From an uncultured Methylobacter sp. (GTDB taxonomy: Bacteria; Pseudomonadota; Gammaproteobacteria; Methylococcales; Methylomonadaceae): a DNA stretch of 8,630 nt. A program made the position numbers and the translations under genes. Below, one piece after another: positions 1 through 7,499 of this stretch. Each line of letters opens with the position of its first letter. Position 1 is the stretch's first letter. Under the pieces are notes generated by a model. It searched no databases and was not told where the DNA came from. It saw nothing but the letters and a program-made list of their open reading frames with translations. The DNA is taken from contig CAIKYI010000124.1 of NCBI GenBank assembly GCA_903831545.1, forward strand, positions 1 through 8,630, read 5' to 3'.

Positions 1-1
1 A

Positions 2-1339
2 TTTAAAATTTTCTGGATTACCCAGTCAAGGCATGATGTGGAATGGCTAGTCGAACTTGGTGTTGATCCACTAAATATACTTGATACATTTCCTCGGCAA
101 GAGCACGTGTACCCAGATTGGGAAATCGAAGAACGTCTCAGTCGTCTTGAGAATGGCAAGCCGCCATTTGTCAATGAAATTATTGCTATGGATCGTAGAT
201 TGTGCCTTAAAAGCGATGCCGAGGCTCGGCGGTATTTGGCCCATATTGAAAAGGTGTTAACCGATTTTCTGGTTTCAAGAGGTATCCAATTTGTTTCAAC
301 TGGACGTGATACAGCACTTCAACTAGCCGTTCATAAAATTTGTGAGCGTCTTGGGATATCCTCAGTTATAGCTACAGAGGTCAGGATGCCCGAAGGGCGG
401 TTTGGTTTTTTTCAAGGCTATATGCCCACAAAGTTTGTTGAGCTAAGACCGGTAACACCTCAGCACATTCATGACGCAGAAGCTATGATTGATGATTTTC
501 TGGATAAGCCATGGGTACCGATAAGTTCTGTTTTTCAGAGAAGTAATCAGTCTTTTCTTAGGAGGCTACACAAAGATTTCATCCTTTGGTGTAGATATTC
601 TTGGCAAGGATTGAGTGATGTTGGAAATGATATTGGGCGCTATTCGAGTCTTCAATTGCTGCATATGGCTATTCGCCGACGATGGAATGCAGTGCTAGTC
701 AAGCGCGGTGGGTTATTTGATTCAGTTGGGAAGCGACCTTATATATACTACCCAATGCACATGCAGCCCGAGTCAACAATTGATGTGGTTGGATCCTTTG
801 TTTCTAATCAGCATAATCTTATATCTCTTATTGCAAAGTCTACTCCGTGTACTCACGATATTTACGTCAAGCCACACCCGGATGATTTGGGTGGGCGATC
901 GCGTGCTGACTTGCAGACCTTTAAACGTATTCCCGGTGTTCGCTTGATTTCACCGTACCAGAATGGCACGAGCCTTGTCAGAGGTGCATCGCTAACACTT
1001 ACCCCCACTGGCACCTCCGCCATGGAATCTACGTTGCTTGGCAAGCCTTCGATTATTTTTGCGGATATGTATTTTGGTAACATGCCTCATATTAATTATT
1101 GCCGGTCATTGGCCGATCTTTCTGAGCTTATTCCCCGTTTATTGGCGTTACCAATGGAAAATAAAAAAGAAGATACTGTCCGTTTCATTGCCAGCTTAAT
1201 TGCAAATTCATTCGAAGGGCGCTTCATTGAATACCTTGGGCCATTTACCGAGAAAGAAAGTGAGTTGCTGATTCATGCATATTCCATTATCTATGACAAA
1301 CTGCGTGGAAGAGATGAATGTACCAAGTTGGTAAATTAG
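2..1339 (+). CDS. Capsule polysaccharide biosynthesis glycosyltransferase-like protein (KpsC/KpsS-like), 5' end outside window
   Basis: The frame is open to the left edge (codons from base 2 read F-K-I-F-W-I-T-Q-S-R-H-D-V-E-W), so the gene very probably begins upstream. The GTG at 38 has no ribosome binding site and is unlikely to be the start. Counting from that GTG, the C-terminal half carries the pattern of the capsule-synthesis family (Pfam Capsule_synth type, GT-B-like fold): 'YIYYPMHMQPEST' at about 235-247, 'IYVKPHPDD' at about 275-283, 'GVRLISPYQNG' at about 300-310, and 'TPTGTSAMESTLLGKPSI' at about 322-339. In known relatives this region binds the nucleotide-sugar donor, for example in Kdo transferases that prime capsule on a lipid anchor. 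The actual sugar is unknown. No signal peptide or membrane segment is visible, so a cytoplasmic or inner-membrane-peripheral protein is expected. It is followed after about 80 bases by a methyltransferase gene. Family-level confidence is good; exact activity is not assignable. Confidence 0.8.
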   Translation, partial: FKIFWITQSRHDVEWLVELGVDPLNILDTFPRQEHVYPDWEIEERLSRLENGKPPFVNEIIAMDRRLCLKSDAEARRYLAHIEKVLTDFLVSRGIQFVSTGRDTALQLAVHKICERLGISSVIATEVRMPEGRFGFFQGYMPTKFVELRPVTPQHIHDAEAMIDDFLDKPWVPISSVFQRSNQSFLRRLHKDFILWCRYSWQGLSDVGNDIGRYSSLQLLHMAIRRRWNAVLVKRGGLFDSVGKRPYIYYPMHMQPESTIDVVGSFVSNQHNLISLIAKSTPCTHDIYVKPHPDDLGGRSRADLQTFKRIPGVRLISPYQNGTSLVRGASLTLTPTGTSAMESTLLGKPSIIFADMYFGNMPHINYCRSLADLSELIPRLLALPMENKKEDTVRFIASLIANSFEGRFIEYLGPFTEKESELLIHAYSIIYDKLRGRDECTKLVN

Positions 1340-1420
1340 TAGTGATCCCTTACTATTCAGTAAGATGAAGCGGATGATTATTTCTATATTGTGCACCCTA
1401 AAGTGGAGTTTCGTTTCCTG

Positions 1421-2152
1421 ATGTTTTTTAAATTTAGCCTTGGTCAGTTCTACCGACACACTTACAGTCTGCTATGTGGTCAAAGTTCTCATCCTCATCC
1501 ATGGCATTTCCAATGGTTGTCCACGCTATATTTGCATCGAAGATTGTCTCGGTTGTTACCTGATTATGGTGGGCGTGTACTAGATGTGGGTTGCGGTGAT
1601 AAGCCATATCAAACTTGGTTTGGTGATGTTTCCGAATATGTAGGTCTTGATGTTGTACCAGGGCCAAAAGTGGATATTGTGATTACCCAAGGTGAGCAAT
1701 GGGCAGTGCCAGATAGCTCCTATGACGTGTTACTTTCTACACAAGTAATTGAACATGTTGACAGCCTTGAGTTTGCTCTGGAACAGATGTCGCGTGTAGC
1801 CAAGACTGGGGGTGTAGTCATCTTGTCCTTTCCGTTTCTTTACAATTTACATGGTGCACCTCACGATTTTCGTCGTCTTACACATTACGGTGCAGCTAAT
1901 CTCTTACCCGGTTATGAAATCCTTCACTTGGAACCACAGGGTGGGATTGGCTCAACGCTGGTAATTTTGTTTCTCAACTGGATAGATACTGCATTGAGCA
2001 AAAATGCAATCACTCGAGTCCTCAAGGGATTGCTAATGCCATTCTTTATTGCCCTGTCATTTTTATTGAATCTGCTGGGTTTGATGCTGGATAGTCTGGA
2101 TCAGACTGAATCTTTCTATTCCAATGTGTTGCTGGTCGCACGTAAACAGTAA
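1421..2152 (+). CDS. Class I SAM-dependent methyltransferase
   Basis: The protein is 243 residues from the ATG at 1421. That start is preferred because GGAG lies 12 bases upstream. An in-frame GTG at 1391 would add ten residues but has no ribosome binding site. The SAM-binding motif I is 'VLDVGCGDKPY' (about 53-63), followed by 'YVGLDV' (about 73-78), whose acidic residue would contact the SAM ribose. 'STQVIEHVDS' (about 106-115) and 'VAKTGGVVILSFPF' (about 126-139) complete a Methyltransf_11-like core. 'APHDFRRLTHYG' (about 146-157) is typical of methyltransferases in polysaccharide clusters. A hydrophobic stretch at about 202-223 may sit on the membrane or form the end of the fold. The acceptor cannot be told from sequence; the flanking glycosyltransferase genes suggest a sugar or lipid-linked glycan. 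Confidence is high for the fold and low for the substrate. Confidence 0.85.
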   Translation: MFFKFSLGQFYRHTYSLLCGQSSHPHPWHFQWLSTLYLHRRLSRLLPDYGGRVLDVGCGDKPYQTWFGDVSEYVGLDVVPGPKVDIVITQGEQWAVPDSSYDVLLSTQVIEHVDSLEFALEQMSRVAKTGGVVILSFPFLYNLHGAPHDFRRLTHYGAANLLPGYEILHLEPQGGIGSTLVILFLNWIDTALSKNAITRVLKGLLMPFFIALSFLLNLLGLMLDSLDQTESFYSNVLLVARKQ

Positions 2153-2201
2153 ATGTATTACGGAAATGAATGTGATGATGATCGTAGGATAGCGATGGCC
2201 T

Positions 2202-2230
2202 TTGCCAGATAACTACTGCGAATTTATTTT
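2202..2230 (+). promoter_or_regulatory. Candidate sigma-70 promoter upstream of the first GT4 gene
   Basis: TTGCCA (2202-2207, five of six consensus bases) is followed after 17 bases by TATTTT (2225-2230, four of six). It lies in the 198-base gap between the methyltransferase stop and the glycosyltransferase start, the longest gap between genes in the window. Transcription would begin near 2237 and leave a leader of roughly 110 bases. Apart from this, the gap holds only a 19-codon open frame (2153-2212) with no support. The call rests on pattern only; such matches arise by chance in AT-rich gaps. Confidence 0.3.
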
Positions 2231-2350
2231 CGGAGGGACTGTTATCATAAATTCAGAATTAAAGTAACGCACAATTATTCCCGAGCCCATATTCCATTTA
2301 ATATCAATTTTAAAACTCATGTGCGCATTAAATATCCGGTTTATCTAGTG

Positions 2351-3463
2351 ATGAATAAAGAGCGGAAAAAGATACTTTTTTTAATTCCATCTCTTCAAGG
2401 TGGTGGCGCGGAACGGGTAATCGTAACACTATTGCGTCATATAGATCGCAGCAGGTTTAGACTTACGCTTGCAGTGGTGGATACCCGGGACGCCATTTAT
2501 AGGCCGGATGTGCCAGTGGATGTGGAGTTTATCGATCTCCGATGTTTTCGGGTACGCCAAGCCATGCCAAAAATTATTCGCCTGATCTGGAAGTTGCAAC
2601 CTGATGTGGTGTTTTCTACCCTGGGGCATCTGAATTTGGCGCTTGCCATATTGCGGCCATTACTGCCCAATGGGGTGCGCTATATAGCGAGAGAATCAAT
2701 TGTCGTCAGTTTGTTGCCTTTGGCCTATACTATACCACTTTGGTGGAACTGGGCTTACCGGCGTTTTTATGGACGGTTCGATAGGGTTATTTGCCAATCA
2801 CAGGATATGCAGCACGATTTGATTGAAAATTTTGGTTTGTCAGCGACAAAAACCGTGGTGATAAATAATCCGGTAGATATTGTATGTATAAGGCAGTTGG
2901 CCGATGATCTGGCACAAGAAGCCATGACTGGCAGAGAGACAAAAGGATCCGACACCATCCATCTCGTTGCTGCTGGGCGTTTAACAAATCAAAAAGGTTT
3001 TGATTTGCTTATCAAAGCCATCGCTTTGTGTGGAGATAGTCGTATGCGACTTGTTATCTTGGGTGATGGCGAGCTTAGAGACGATCTACAACGCCTGACA
3101 GTGGAGTGTGGGGTATCGGATCAAGTCTGCTTCGCCGGCTTTCAGAAAAATCCTTACCCTTTTCTGGCACAGGCCGATGCCTTTGTGTTGAGCTCCCGGT
3201 TCGAGGGCTTCCCTAATGTCGTGCTTGAGGCGCTGGCTTGTGGGACACCGGTAATTGCATTGCCTGCGCCAGGTGGTGCAAGGGAGATTCTTGAAGGCTT
3301 GGAGGGGTGTGTGTTGGCAGAAGACGCTTCAGTTGAAGCTTTAGCCAAAGCTTTGTCGAGTTTCACAACGGGGTATCGTATGCTACCCGAGGTTGTTGCA
3401 CCCTACAGTGTCGGCTCTATCGTGCAGCGTTACGAACAGGTATTTCTTGATGTTGCTAATTGA
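2351..3463 (+). CDS. GT4-family (GT-B fold) glycosyltransferase
   Basis: The protein is 370 residues from the ATG at 2351. An upstream in-frame GTG at 2321 would add ten residues, but neither start has a clear ribosome binding site. The ATG places 'KKILFLIPSLQGGGAERV' right at the N-terminus, where relatives begin. The glycine-rich 'GGGAERV' loop (about 17-23) is the usual acceptor-domain signature. In the C-terminal domain, 'AAGRLTNQKGFDLL' (about 207-220) supplies the conserved Arg and Lys that contact the donor diphosphate. 'SSRFEGFPNVVLEALACG' (about 281-298) contains the E-x7-E motif (E285, E293) of retaining GT4 enzymes. The expected role is transfer of a sugar from a nucleotide-sugar donor onto a lipid-linked oligosaccharide at the cytoplasmic side of the inner membrane. 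PglH/PglA-like N-acetylhexosaminyltransferases share this architecture, but donor and linkage cannot be read from the sequence. Confidence 0.88.
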   Translation: MNKERKKILFLIPSLQGGGAERVIVTLLRHIDRSRFRLTLAVVDTRDAIYRPDVPVDVEFIDLRCFRVRQAMPKIIRLIWKLQPDVVFSTLGHLNLALAILRPLLPNGVRYIARESIVVSLLPLAYTIPLWWNWAYRRFYGRFDRVICQSQDMQHDLIENFGLSATKTVVINNPVDIVCIRQLADDLAQEAMTGRETKGSDTIHLVAAGRLTNQKGFDLLIKAIALCGDSRMRLVILGDGELRDDLQRLTVECGVSDQVCFAGFQKNPYPFLAQADAFVLSSRFEGFPNVVLEALACGTPVIALPAPGGAREILEGLEGCVLAEDASVEALAKALSSFTTGYRMLPEVVAPYSVGSIVQRYEQVFLDVAN

Positions 3464-3511
3464 TGGGTACTTGCGATGCTTCTACGGTAAGTATTCAGGG
3501 GGCATATTTAA

Positions 3512-3549
3512 AAAATCTCCCCTAACCCCTCTTTTTAAAAGAGGGGAAC
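3512..3549 (+). repeat. Short palindromic dispersed-type repeat (CCCCTCTTTT / AAAAGAGGGG)
   Basis: The core at 3526-3546 is a perfect 10-base inverted repeat, CCCCTCTTTT and AAAAGAGGGG, around a single T, preceded by AAATCTCCCCTAA. In one frame it reads 'KSPLTPLFKRGE', a peptide I recall from spurious open frames in many cyanobacterial and proteobacterial genomes where this repeat is dispersed. It lies between the two GT4 genes, about 50 bases before the second one. It has no T-tract beyond the right arm, so it is not a convincing intrinsic terminator. Its dispersal elsewhere in this genome cannot be seen from the window. Confidence 0.6.
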
Positions 3550-3597
3550 TGAACAGTTACCTTCCACTTCTCATCTTTCCGGCTGTGTGAATTGGCT

Positions 3598-4746
3598 GTG
3601 AAAATCGTTTTTGTAATCACCGGTCTTGGGACTGGCGGGGCAGAAACCATGCTGCTACGGTTACTGGAGAGGATTGACCGGACAATGTTTTCACCTTATA
3701 TTATTTCGTTGGCCTCTATAGGTGTAATTGGTCCACGAATTAGATCATTGGGGTTTCCGGTCGAAGCTTTGGGCATGCGTCAAGGTCGGCCTGACCCTAT
3801 AAGCTTTATGCGCTTGGCATGGCGCTTGTGGCAAATCAAGCCGGACGTGGTGCATACCTGGTTATACCATGCTCACCTGTTGGGCGGGTTGGCGGCAAGA
3901 CTGGCTAGAGTACCCGTAGTTATTTGGGGCGTGCGCAGTGCCGACTTTCTGCTCCCAGATACAGCGTGGGCTACAAAACTTACTTTCTTCCTATGTGCCA
4001 GGCTTTCTTCCTGGTTACCGGATGTTGTTTTGTACAACTCAAATAAAGGCGCAGTTTTTCACAAGGCATCGGGGTACAAAGAGTCGTGTCGCTTAGTTGT
4101 GACAAACGGGATTGATCTTGAAAAATTCAGGCCGGACGAGCAGGCCAGACTGGATGTGCGCAAGGAATTGGGCATTTCAGCTGAGGTACCCTTGATTGGT
4201 CTGATTGGCCGCTATGATCCCTTGAAGAATCATGAGGGCTTTATTCAGGCTGCCGGTTATCTGCATCAAAGCATGCCAGAGGTGCATTTTTTGATGGCAG
4301 GGCAAGACGTTGACTGGTCTAATTTGACCCTTAAATCGATGCTGGAAGATGCCAAACTGACTGAGTGTTGCCATCTGCTGGGATGCCGTAACGACATTCC
4401 ACGGCTTATCGCTGCGTTGGATTTGGCCAGTTTGGCTTCATTGAGTGAGGCTTTCCCAAATGTACTGCTTGAAGCCATGGCGTGCGGCGTTCCCTGTGTT
4501 TCGACGAATGCCGGAGATGCTGCGTTGATTCTTGGTGATGATGACTGGATAGTGCCGGTGGGCGATATGGTGGGTCTTGCTGGTAAATGGTTAGCCTTTT
4601 TTCGCCTTTCTGATGATGAAAGACGCTTGATTGCTAATAAGGGGCGTTGCCGCGTGATGGATAAGTTTGAGATTGGTGTTGTGGTACGCTATTTCGAAAC
4701 AATATATCTTGATGCCGCTACGGGAAAAATAAAACCAGGAAAATAG
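3598..4746 (+). CDS. GT4-family (GT-B fold) glycosyltransferase
   Basis: The protein is 382 residues from the GTG at 3598. A TTG two codons earlier (3592) is possible, and no clear ribosome binding site marks either. GTG is chosen because it places 'MKIVFVITGLGTGGAETM' at the N-terminus in the usual family form. 'PDVVHTWLYHAHLLGGLAAR' (about 82-101) and 'VVTNGIDLEKFRPD' (about 167-180) are typical of the family. 'GLIGRYDPLKNHEGF' (about 201-215) carries the donor-contacting Arg205 and Lys210. 'SLSEAFPNVLLEAMACG' (about 281-297) holds the E-x7-E pair (E284, E292). It is distinct from the preceding GT4 protein, so the pair is not a recent duplication. It should add a different sugar to the same or a related lipid-linked glycan in the cytoplasm. 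The palindromic repeat just upstream may have separated it from the preceding gene's native leader. Donor and linkage are unknown. Confidence 0.88.
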   Translation: MKIVFVITGLGTGGAETMLLRLLERIDRTMFSPYIISLASIGVIGPRIRSLGFPVEALGMRQGRPDPISFMRLAWRLWQIKPDVVHTWLYHAHLLGGLAARLARVPVVIWGVRSADFLLPDTAWATKLTFFLCARLSSWLPDVVLYNSNKGAVFHKASGYKESCRLVVTNGIDLEKFRPDEQARLDVRKELGISAEVPLIGLIGRYDPLKNHEGFIQAAGYLHQSMPEVHFLMAGQDVDWSNLTLKSMLEDAKLTECCHLLGCRNDIPRLIAALDLASLASLSEAFPNVLLEAMACGVPCVSTNAGDAALILGDDDWIVPVGDMVGLAGKWLAFFRLSDDERRLIANKGRCRVMDKFEIGVVVRYFETIYLDAATGKIKPGK

Positions 4747-4751
4747 CAATG

Positions 4752-4757
4752 AAAGGG
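4752..4757 (+). promoter_or_regulatory. Ribosome binding site that fixes a GTG start
   Basis: AAAGGG ends eight bases before the GTG at 4766. This spacing supports GTG as the start of the methyltransferase gene, since the frame has no nearby ATG. A six-codon frame (4749-4769) runs across the site and its TGA overlaps the GTG. This could couple translation weakly but may be chance. Confidence 0.55.
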
Positions 4758-4765
4758 TTAATTAA

Positions 4766-5605
4766 GTGAGTCAGGAACGCAACAATATTGATGACCAGGT
4801 TGTCTCGGATTTTGGCTCTGAATGGAGTCGATTCGATCAAAGTCGGCTTACGGAAAGCGACCATCAAGGCATGTTTGATGGCTATTTCCAAATTTTCCCC
4901 TGGCATCAGTTGCCATCCGCTTCAGTAGGTGCCGATGTCGGGTGTGGTAGTGGCCGCTGGGCTTCCTTGGTTGCGCCCAGAGTTGGATATCTGCATTTGG
5001 TTGACCCAAGTGAAGACGCATTATCAGTGGCTAAACAAAATCTTTCGAAATCGGTTAATGCAAGCTTTCACAAATCGTCAGTGGATAATCTGCCTTTTAG
5101 TGAGGCGAGCCTGGATTTTGTGTATTCACTTGGGGTATTACATCATGTGCCCGATACCGCAGCGGCAATCAAATCAATTGCTCGGATTCTTAAACCGGGT
5201 GCGCCTTTTCTTGTTTATTTGTATTATGCCTTTGATCAGCGTCCGTGGTGGTTTCGTGCCCTCTGGAAAATTAGCGACAAGATCAGAAGGGTTATATCTG
5301 TCCTGCCTGATCGCGCAAAAAATATTTTTTGTGACGCTATCGCATTGACGGTTTATTTGCCATTGGCCAGGACTGCCAGGCTTCTGGATCGTTTGGGTAT
5401 TTTGCCTGCTTCCTGGCCTCTGTCTTATTACCGCGACCGTGATTTTTATGTATTGCGGACAGATGCGCTTGATCGTTTTGGTACTCGTCTTGAGCAACGC
5501 TTCACTCGGTTTGAAATTCAGGACATGTTGGAAGGCGCTGGTTTTGAACGTATTCAATTTTCGAATGCACAACCTTTCTGGTGCGCAGTAGGATTCAAGC
5601 AATAA
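4766..5605 (+). CDS. Class I SAM-dependent methyltransferase with extended C-terminal region
   Basis: The protein is 279 residues from a GTG with a well-placed ribosome binding site. The N-terminal segment 'VVSDFGSEWSRFDQS' (about 12-26) precedes motif I, 'GADVGCGSGRWASLVAPRVG' (about 55-74). 'HLVDPSEDAL' (about 77-86) supplies the acidic ribose-binding residue, and 'SLGVLHHVPDT' (about 121-131) is motif IV. The long C-terminal part contains 'RTDALDRFGTRLEQRFTRFE' (about 231-250) and a final 'AQPFWCAVGFKQ'. I recall this arrangement from a conserved group of methyltransferases in surface-polysaccharide clusters that modify an unidentified acceptor. The next methyltransferase gene starts only 17 bases after the stop, so the two are probably co-transcribed and may act on the same glycan. 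The fold is sure; the substrate is unknown. Confidence 0.87.
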   Translation: MSQERNNIDDQVVSDFGSEWSRFDQSRLTESDHQGMFDGYFQIFPWHQLPSASVGADVGCGSGRWASLVAPRVGYLHLVDPSEDALSVAKQNLSKSVNASFHKSSVDNLPFSEASLDFVYSLGVLHHVPDTAAAIKSIARILKPGAPFLVYLYYAFDQRPWWFRALWKISDKIRRVISVLPDRAKNIFCDAIALTVYLPLARTARLLDRLGILPASWPLSYYRDRDFYVLRTDALDRFGTRLEQRFTRFEIQDMLEGAGFERIQFSNAQPFWCAVGFKQ

Positions 5606-5622
5606 TTTAGAGAGAAATAATA

Positions 5623-6436
5623 ATGAACTCACCGCATACAAAAGAAATTTCCCAAGGGGAACGTTTTGAGTTTGGTGCCAATTGGTCGCGGTTTTTGAAC
5701 GTGCTGAATAATGAGCGCATTAATCAGGCTGAAGAATCGCTCAAAAAAATGCTTGGCGTCGATCATTTGCAAGGCAAGCGTTTTCTTGATGCTGGCTCTG
5801 GCTCTGGCTTGTTTAGTTTGGCAGCCCACCGACTGGAAGCGCAAGTACATTCGTTTGATTTCGACCCTGCCTCGGTAGCATGCACACGGGAGCTGAAACG
5901 GCGCTATTTCCCAGATGATGAGTCTTGGGTCGTTGAAGAGGGGTCTGTTGTTGATCTGGATTATTTACAGCGATTGGGTCAGTTTGATGTGGTGTACAGC
6001 TGGGGTGTTTTACACCATACCGGGGCTATGTGGCAAGGGCTGGGGTATATAGCCCCATTAGTTAAAGGGGGGGGGGTATTTGTTTATCGCGATTTACAAC
6101 GATCAGGGCTGGGTTTCAAGCTATTGGAAAGTAGTAAAAAGGTTATACAACGGCAGTCTGTTTGGCAGGGTGTTGATGATTGGGTTTCATTTACCTTATC
6201 TTTATGCACTACGATTTTTAATCAGGAAGGTTTCTGGTCGTCCGTTGGAGCGGGGCATGAGTCTTTGGCACGACATGCTTGACTGGCTGGGTGGTTATCC
6301 GTTTGAAGTGGCAAAACCTGAGGCAATATTTAAGTTCTATCATGACCGGGGCTTTAATTTGACTCGCTTGAAAACCTGTGGCGGACGTTTGGGATGTAAT
6401 GAATTGGTGTTTTCAAAATTGTCCTCTTCTTGTTGA
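5623..6436 (+). pseudogene. SAM-dependent methyltransferase gene split by a frameshift at a G10 tract (possibly phase-variable)
   Basis: As read, translation from the ATG at 5623 (AGAGA-type ribosome binding site about eight bases upstream) gives 219 residues ending at 6282. Only the first 151 are family-like: 'FLDAGSGSGLFSLAAHR' (about 54-70, motif I), 'HSFDFDPASVACTRELKRRY' (about 76-95) and 'VYSWGVLHHTGAMW' (about 124-137). The rest of the domain continues in the +1 frame from 6077: 'LFIAIYNDQGW', 'ERGMSLWHDMLDWLGGYPFE' and 'RLKTCGGRLGCNELVF', ending at 6436. The frames meet in ten consecutive G at 6067-6076. With nine G, the reading is continuous through K-G-G-G-Y-L-F-I-A-I-Y-N-D and yields a 270-residue protein of normal family size. 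The gene is therefore OFF in this sequence: a phase-variable state, a true mutation, or a homopolymer sequencing error. Its role is presumably methylation in the same pathway as the preceding gene. Confidence 0.85.
6067..6076 (+). repeat. Poly-G tract (G10) inside a methyltransferase gene
   Basis: This is an uninterrupted run of ten G, the longest homopolymer I can find in the window. It spans glycine codons 149-151 and the next base of the methyltransferase frame. It sits exactly where the coding frame changes. Tracts of this length are prone to slipped-strand mispairing, the known basis of ON/OFF switching of surface-glycan genes in Campylobacter and Neisseria. With G9 the gene is in frame; with G10 it is not; with G8 the frame closes at a TAG shortly downstream. 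Confidence 0.9.
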
Positions 6437-6470
6437 TTCAAGGCAAGTCGCAAAAAATAATCACCCATCC

Positions 6471-6502
6471 TATCGTTCCCACGCCGAAGCATGGGAACTA
6501 GG
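6471..6502 (+). repeat. Palindromic repeat, copy 1 (GTTCCCA / TGGGAAC family)
   Basis: Arms at 6475-6484 and 6489-6498 pair over ten positions, with one C-A mismatch, around a CGAA loop. The same design, mismatch position and flanks (TATC before, TAGG after) recur at 8227-8260. It lies in the 151-base gap after the G10-containing methyltransferase gene. It is probably a member of a REP/MITE-like family; I recall very similar sequences in many gammaproteobacterial genomes. No T-tract follows, so terminator function is unsupported. Confidence 0.65.
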
Positions 6503-6587
6503 CGAATACTGGGGGTTGTTTTCTGCGTACTGCCCAAGCAGTTAATGAAAACTTACAGCATTAATGTAGTGATATAAGATTATCGTT

Positions 6588-7499
6588 ATGAGTACCTTTA
6601 GACAAAGCATGCCTTGGTGGTTACGCATTGGCGCAAAAATAGTGTTGGCTCGTTTGCCTATTCCTTATTCATTCTGGAAGCAGTTACATCTTTTTGAACA
6701 TGGCGACATGAATCAGCCACATAAAGCGTTGGACGGGTTTCTTGAACATGCCCGGACAGCGGTCGTTCTGCACGAGGAATCGGCTTTACCCTATCTGGGC
6801 GTTGATGGTGACTTTGCCGTGCTTGAGCTGGGGCCGGGTGATTCGCTTTTTAGTGCTGTTATTGCTTTGGCGTTAAAAGCATCACAGGTTTGGTTGGTTG
6901 ATGCAGGGGCATTTGCTACAACAGATATGGCCGCTTATACCAGCCTGTTTTCCTTTTTACGGCAACAAGGGTTTACGTTGCCTTTTAAAAAGGAGCCGGA
7001 CACCGTTGCTGAAATTCTCAAGGAATGCAACGGGCACTATTTGACTGACGGCACCCGTTCCCTGGCACAACTGCCTTCGGCTTCGGTTGATTATTGTTTT
7101 TCTAATGCGGTGTTAGAGCATATTCCAAAACAGGATTTCGCTAAAATGGCACAAGAGTTGTTCCGCATCGTAAAACCGGAGGGTGTTTGCGTGCATCGGG
7201 TCGATTTAAAAGACCATTTAGGCGGTGGTTTAAATAACCTCAGATTTTCCGAAGCGTTTTGGGAGGGTTCGCTGTTTAGTCGTTCTGGTTTTTATACCAA
7301 TCGTATTCGTTTTGAGGAAATGCTTACCGTGTTTACGCAAGCAGGTTTTGACTATACCTTGCCACGCGTTTTACGCTGGGAACATCTGCCAATATCACGT
7401 AATAAATTGGATGACGCATATAGGCAGCTAAATGACGATGACTTATTGGTGAGTGGCTTTGATGTAGTGTTAAAAAAACCTGTAAAGGACATTTGTTGA
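6588..7499 (+). CDS. Class I SAM-dependent methyltransferase
   Basis: The protein is 303 residues from the ATG at 6588, which has only a weak upstream site. It differs from the other methyltransferases here: a basic, amphipathic N-terminus ('MPWWLRIGAKIVLARLPIPY', about 8-27) may contact the membrane. It is followed by motif I, 'VLELGPGDSL' (about 78-87), with Pro in the glycine loop, then 'VWLVDAGAF' (about 101-109) and 'SNAVLEHIPK' (about 172-181). 'HRVDLKDHLGGGLNNLRFS' (about 203-221) follows, which I recall as a conserved feature of a group of polysaccharide-cluster methyltransferases. The TGA stop overlaps the ATG of the next gene (TGATG), which indicates translational coupling. The gene pair is bracketed by two copies of the same palindromic repeat. 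Substrate unknown; likely a surface glycan or its precursor. Confidence 0.85.
   Translation: MSTFRQSMPWWLRIGAKIVLARLPIPYSFWKQLHLFEHGDMNQPHKALDGFLEHARTAVVLHEESALPYLGVDGDFAVLELGPGDSLFSAVIALALKASQVWLVDAGAFATTDMAAYTSLFSFLRQQGFTLPFKKEPDTVAEILKECNGHYLTDGTRSLAQLPSASVDYCFSNAVLEHIPKQDFAKMAQELFRIVKPEGVCVHRVDLKDHLGGGLNNLRFSEAFWEGSLFSRSGFYTNRIRFEEMLTVFTQAGFDYTLPRVLRWEHLPISRNKLDDAYRQLNDDDLLVSGFDVVLKKPVKDIC
7485..7489 (+). promoter_or_regulatory. Ribosome binding site for the coupled methyltransferase start at 7499
   Basis: AAGGA ends nine bases before the ATG at 7499, which overlaps the preceding TGA. This is the only well-formed start signal for the downstream gene, yet the ATG frame ends after four codons. 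That is the main evidence that the gene originally began here and has lost its frame. Confidence 0.6.

Noticed and set aside
1349..1364. Small hairpin CTTACT-ATTC-AGTAAG after the capsule-synthesis gene
   Set aside because: A six-base, AT-rich stem without a T-tract is too weak to call a terminator and could easily arise by chance.
2153..2212. A 19-codon open frame directly after the methyltransferase stop
   Set aside because: No ribosome binding site, no recognisable sequence, and a length expected by chance.
3393..3590. A 65-codon + strand frame running over the end of the first GT4 gene and the palindrome
   Set aside because: Its only recognisable part is the translation of the repeat ('KSPLTPLFKRGE'), which commonly produces spurious proteins. 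It has no ribosome binding site.
4749..4769. A six-codon frame overlapping the GTG start of the methyltransferase at 4766
   Set aside because: It could be a coupling leader, but it is more simply a by-product of the AAAGGG ribosome binding site; nothing indicates that it is translated.
5174..5641. A 155-codon open frame on the - strand opposite the methyltransferase at 4766-5605
   Set aside because: It lies wholly opposite a gene with clear methyltransferase motifs, shows no recognisable domain and has a low-complexity, Lys/Thr/Arg-rich product. A shadow frame is the simplest reading.
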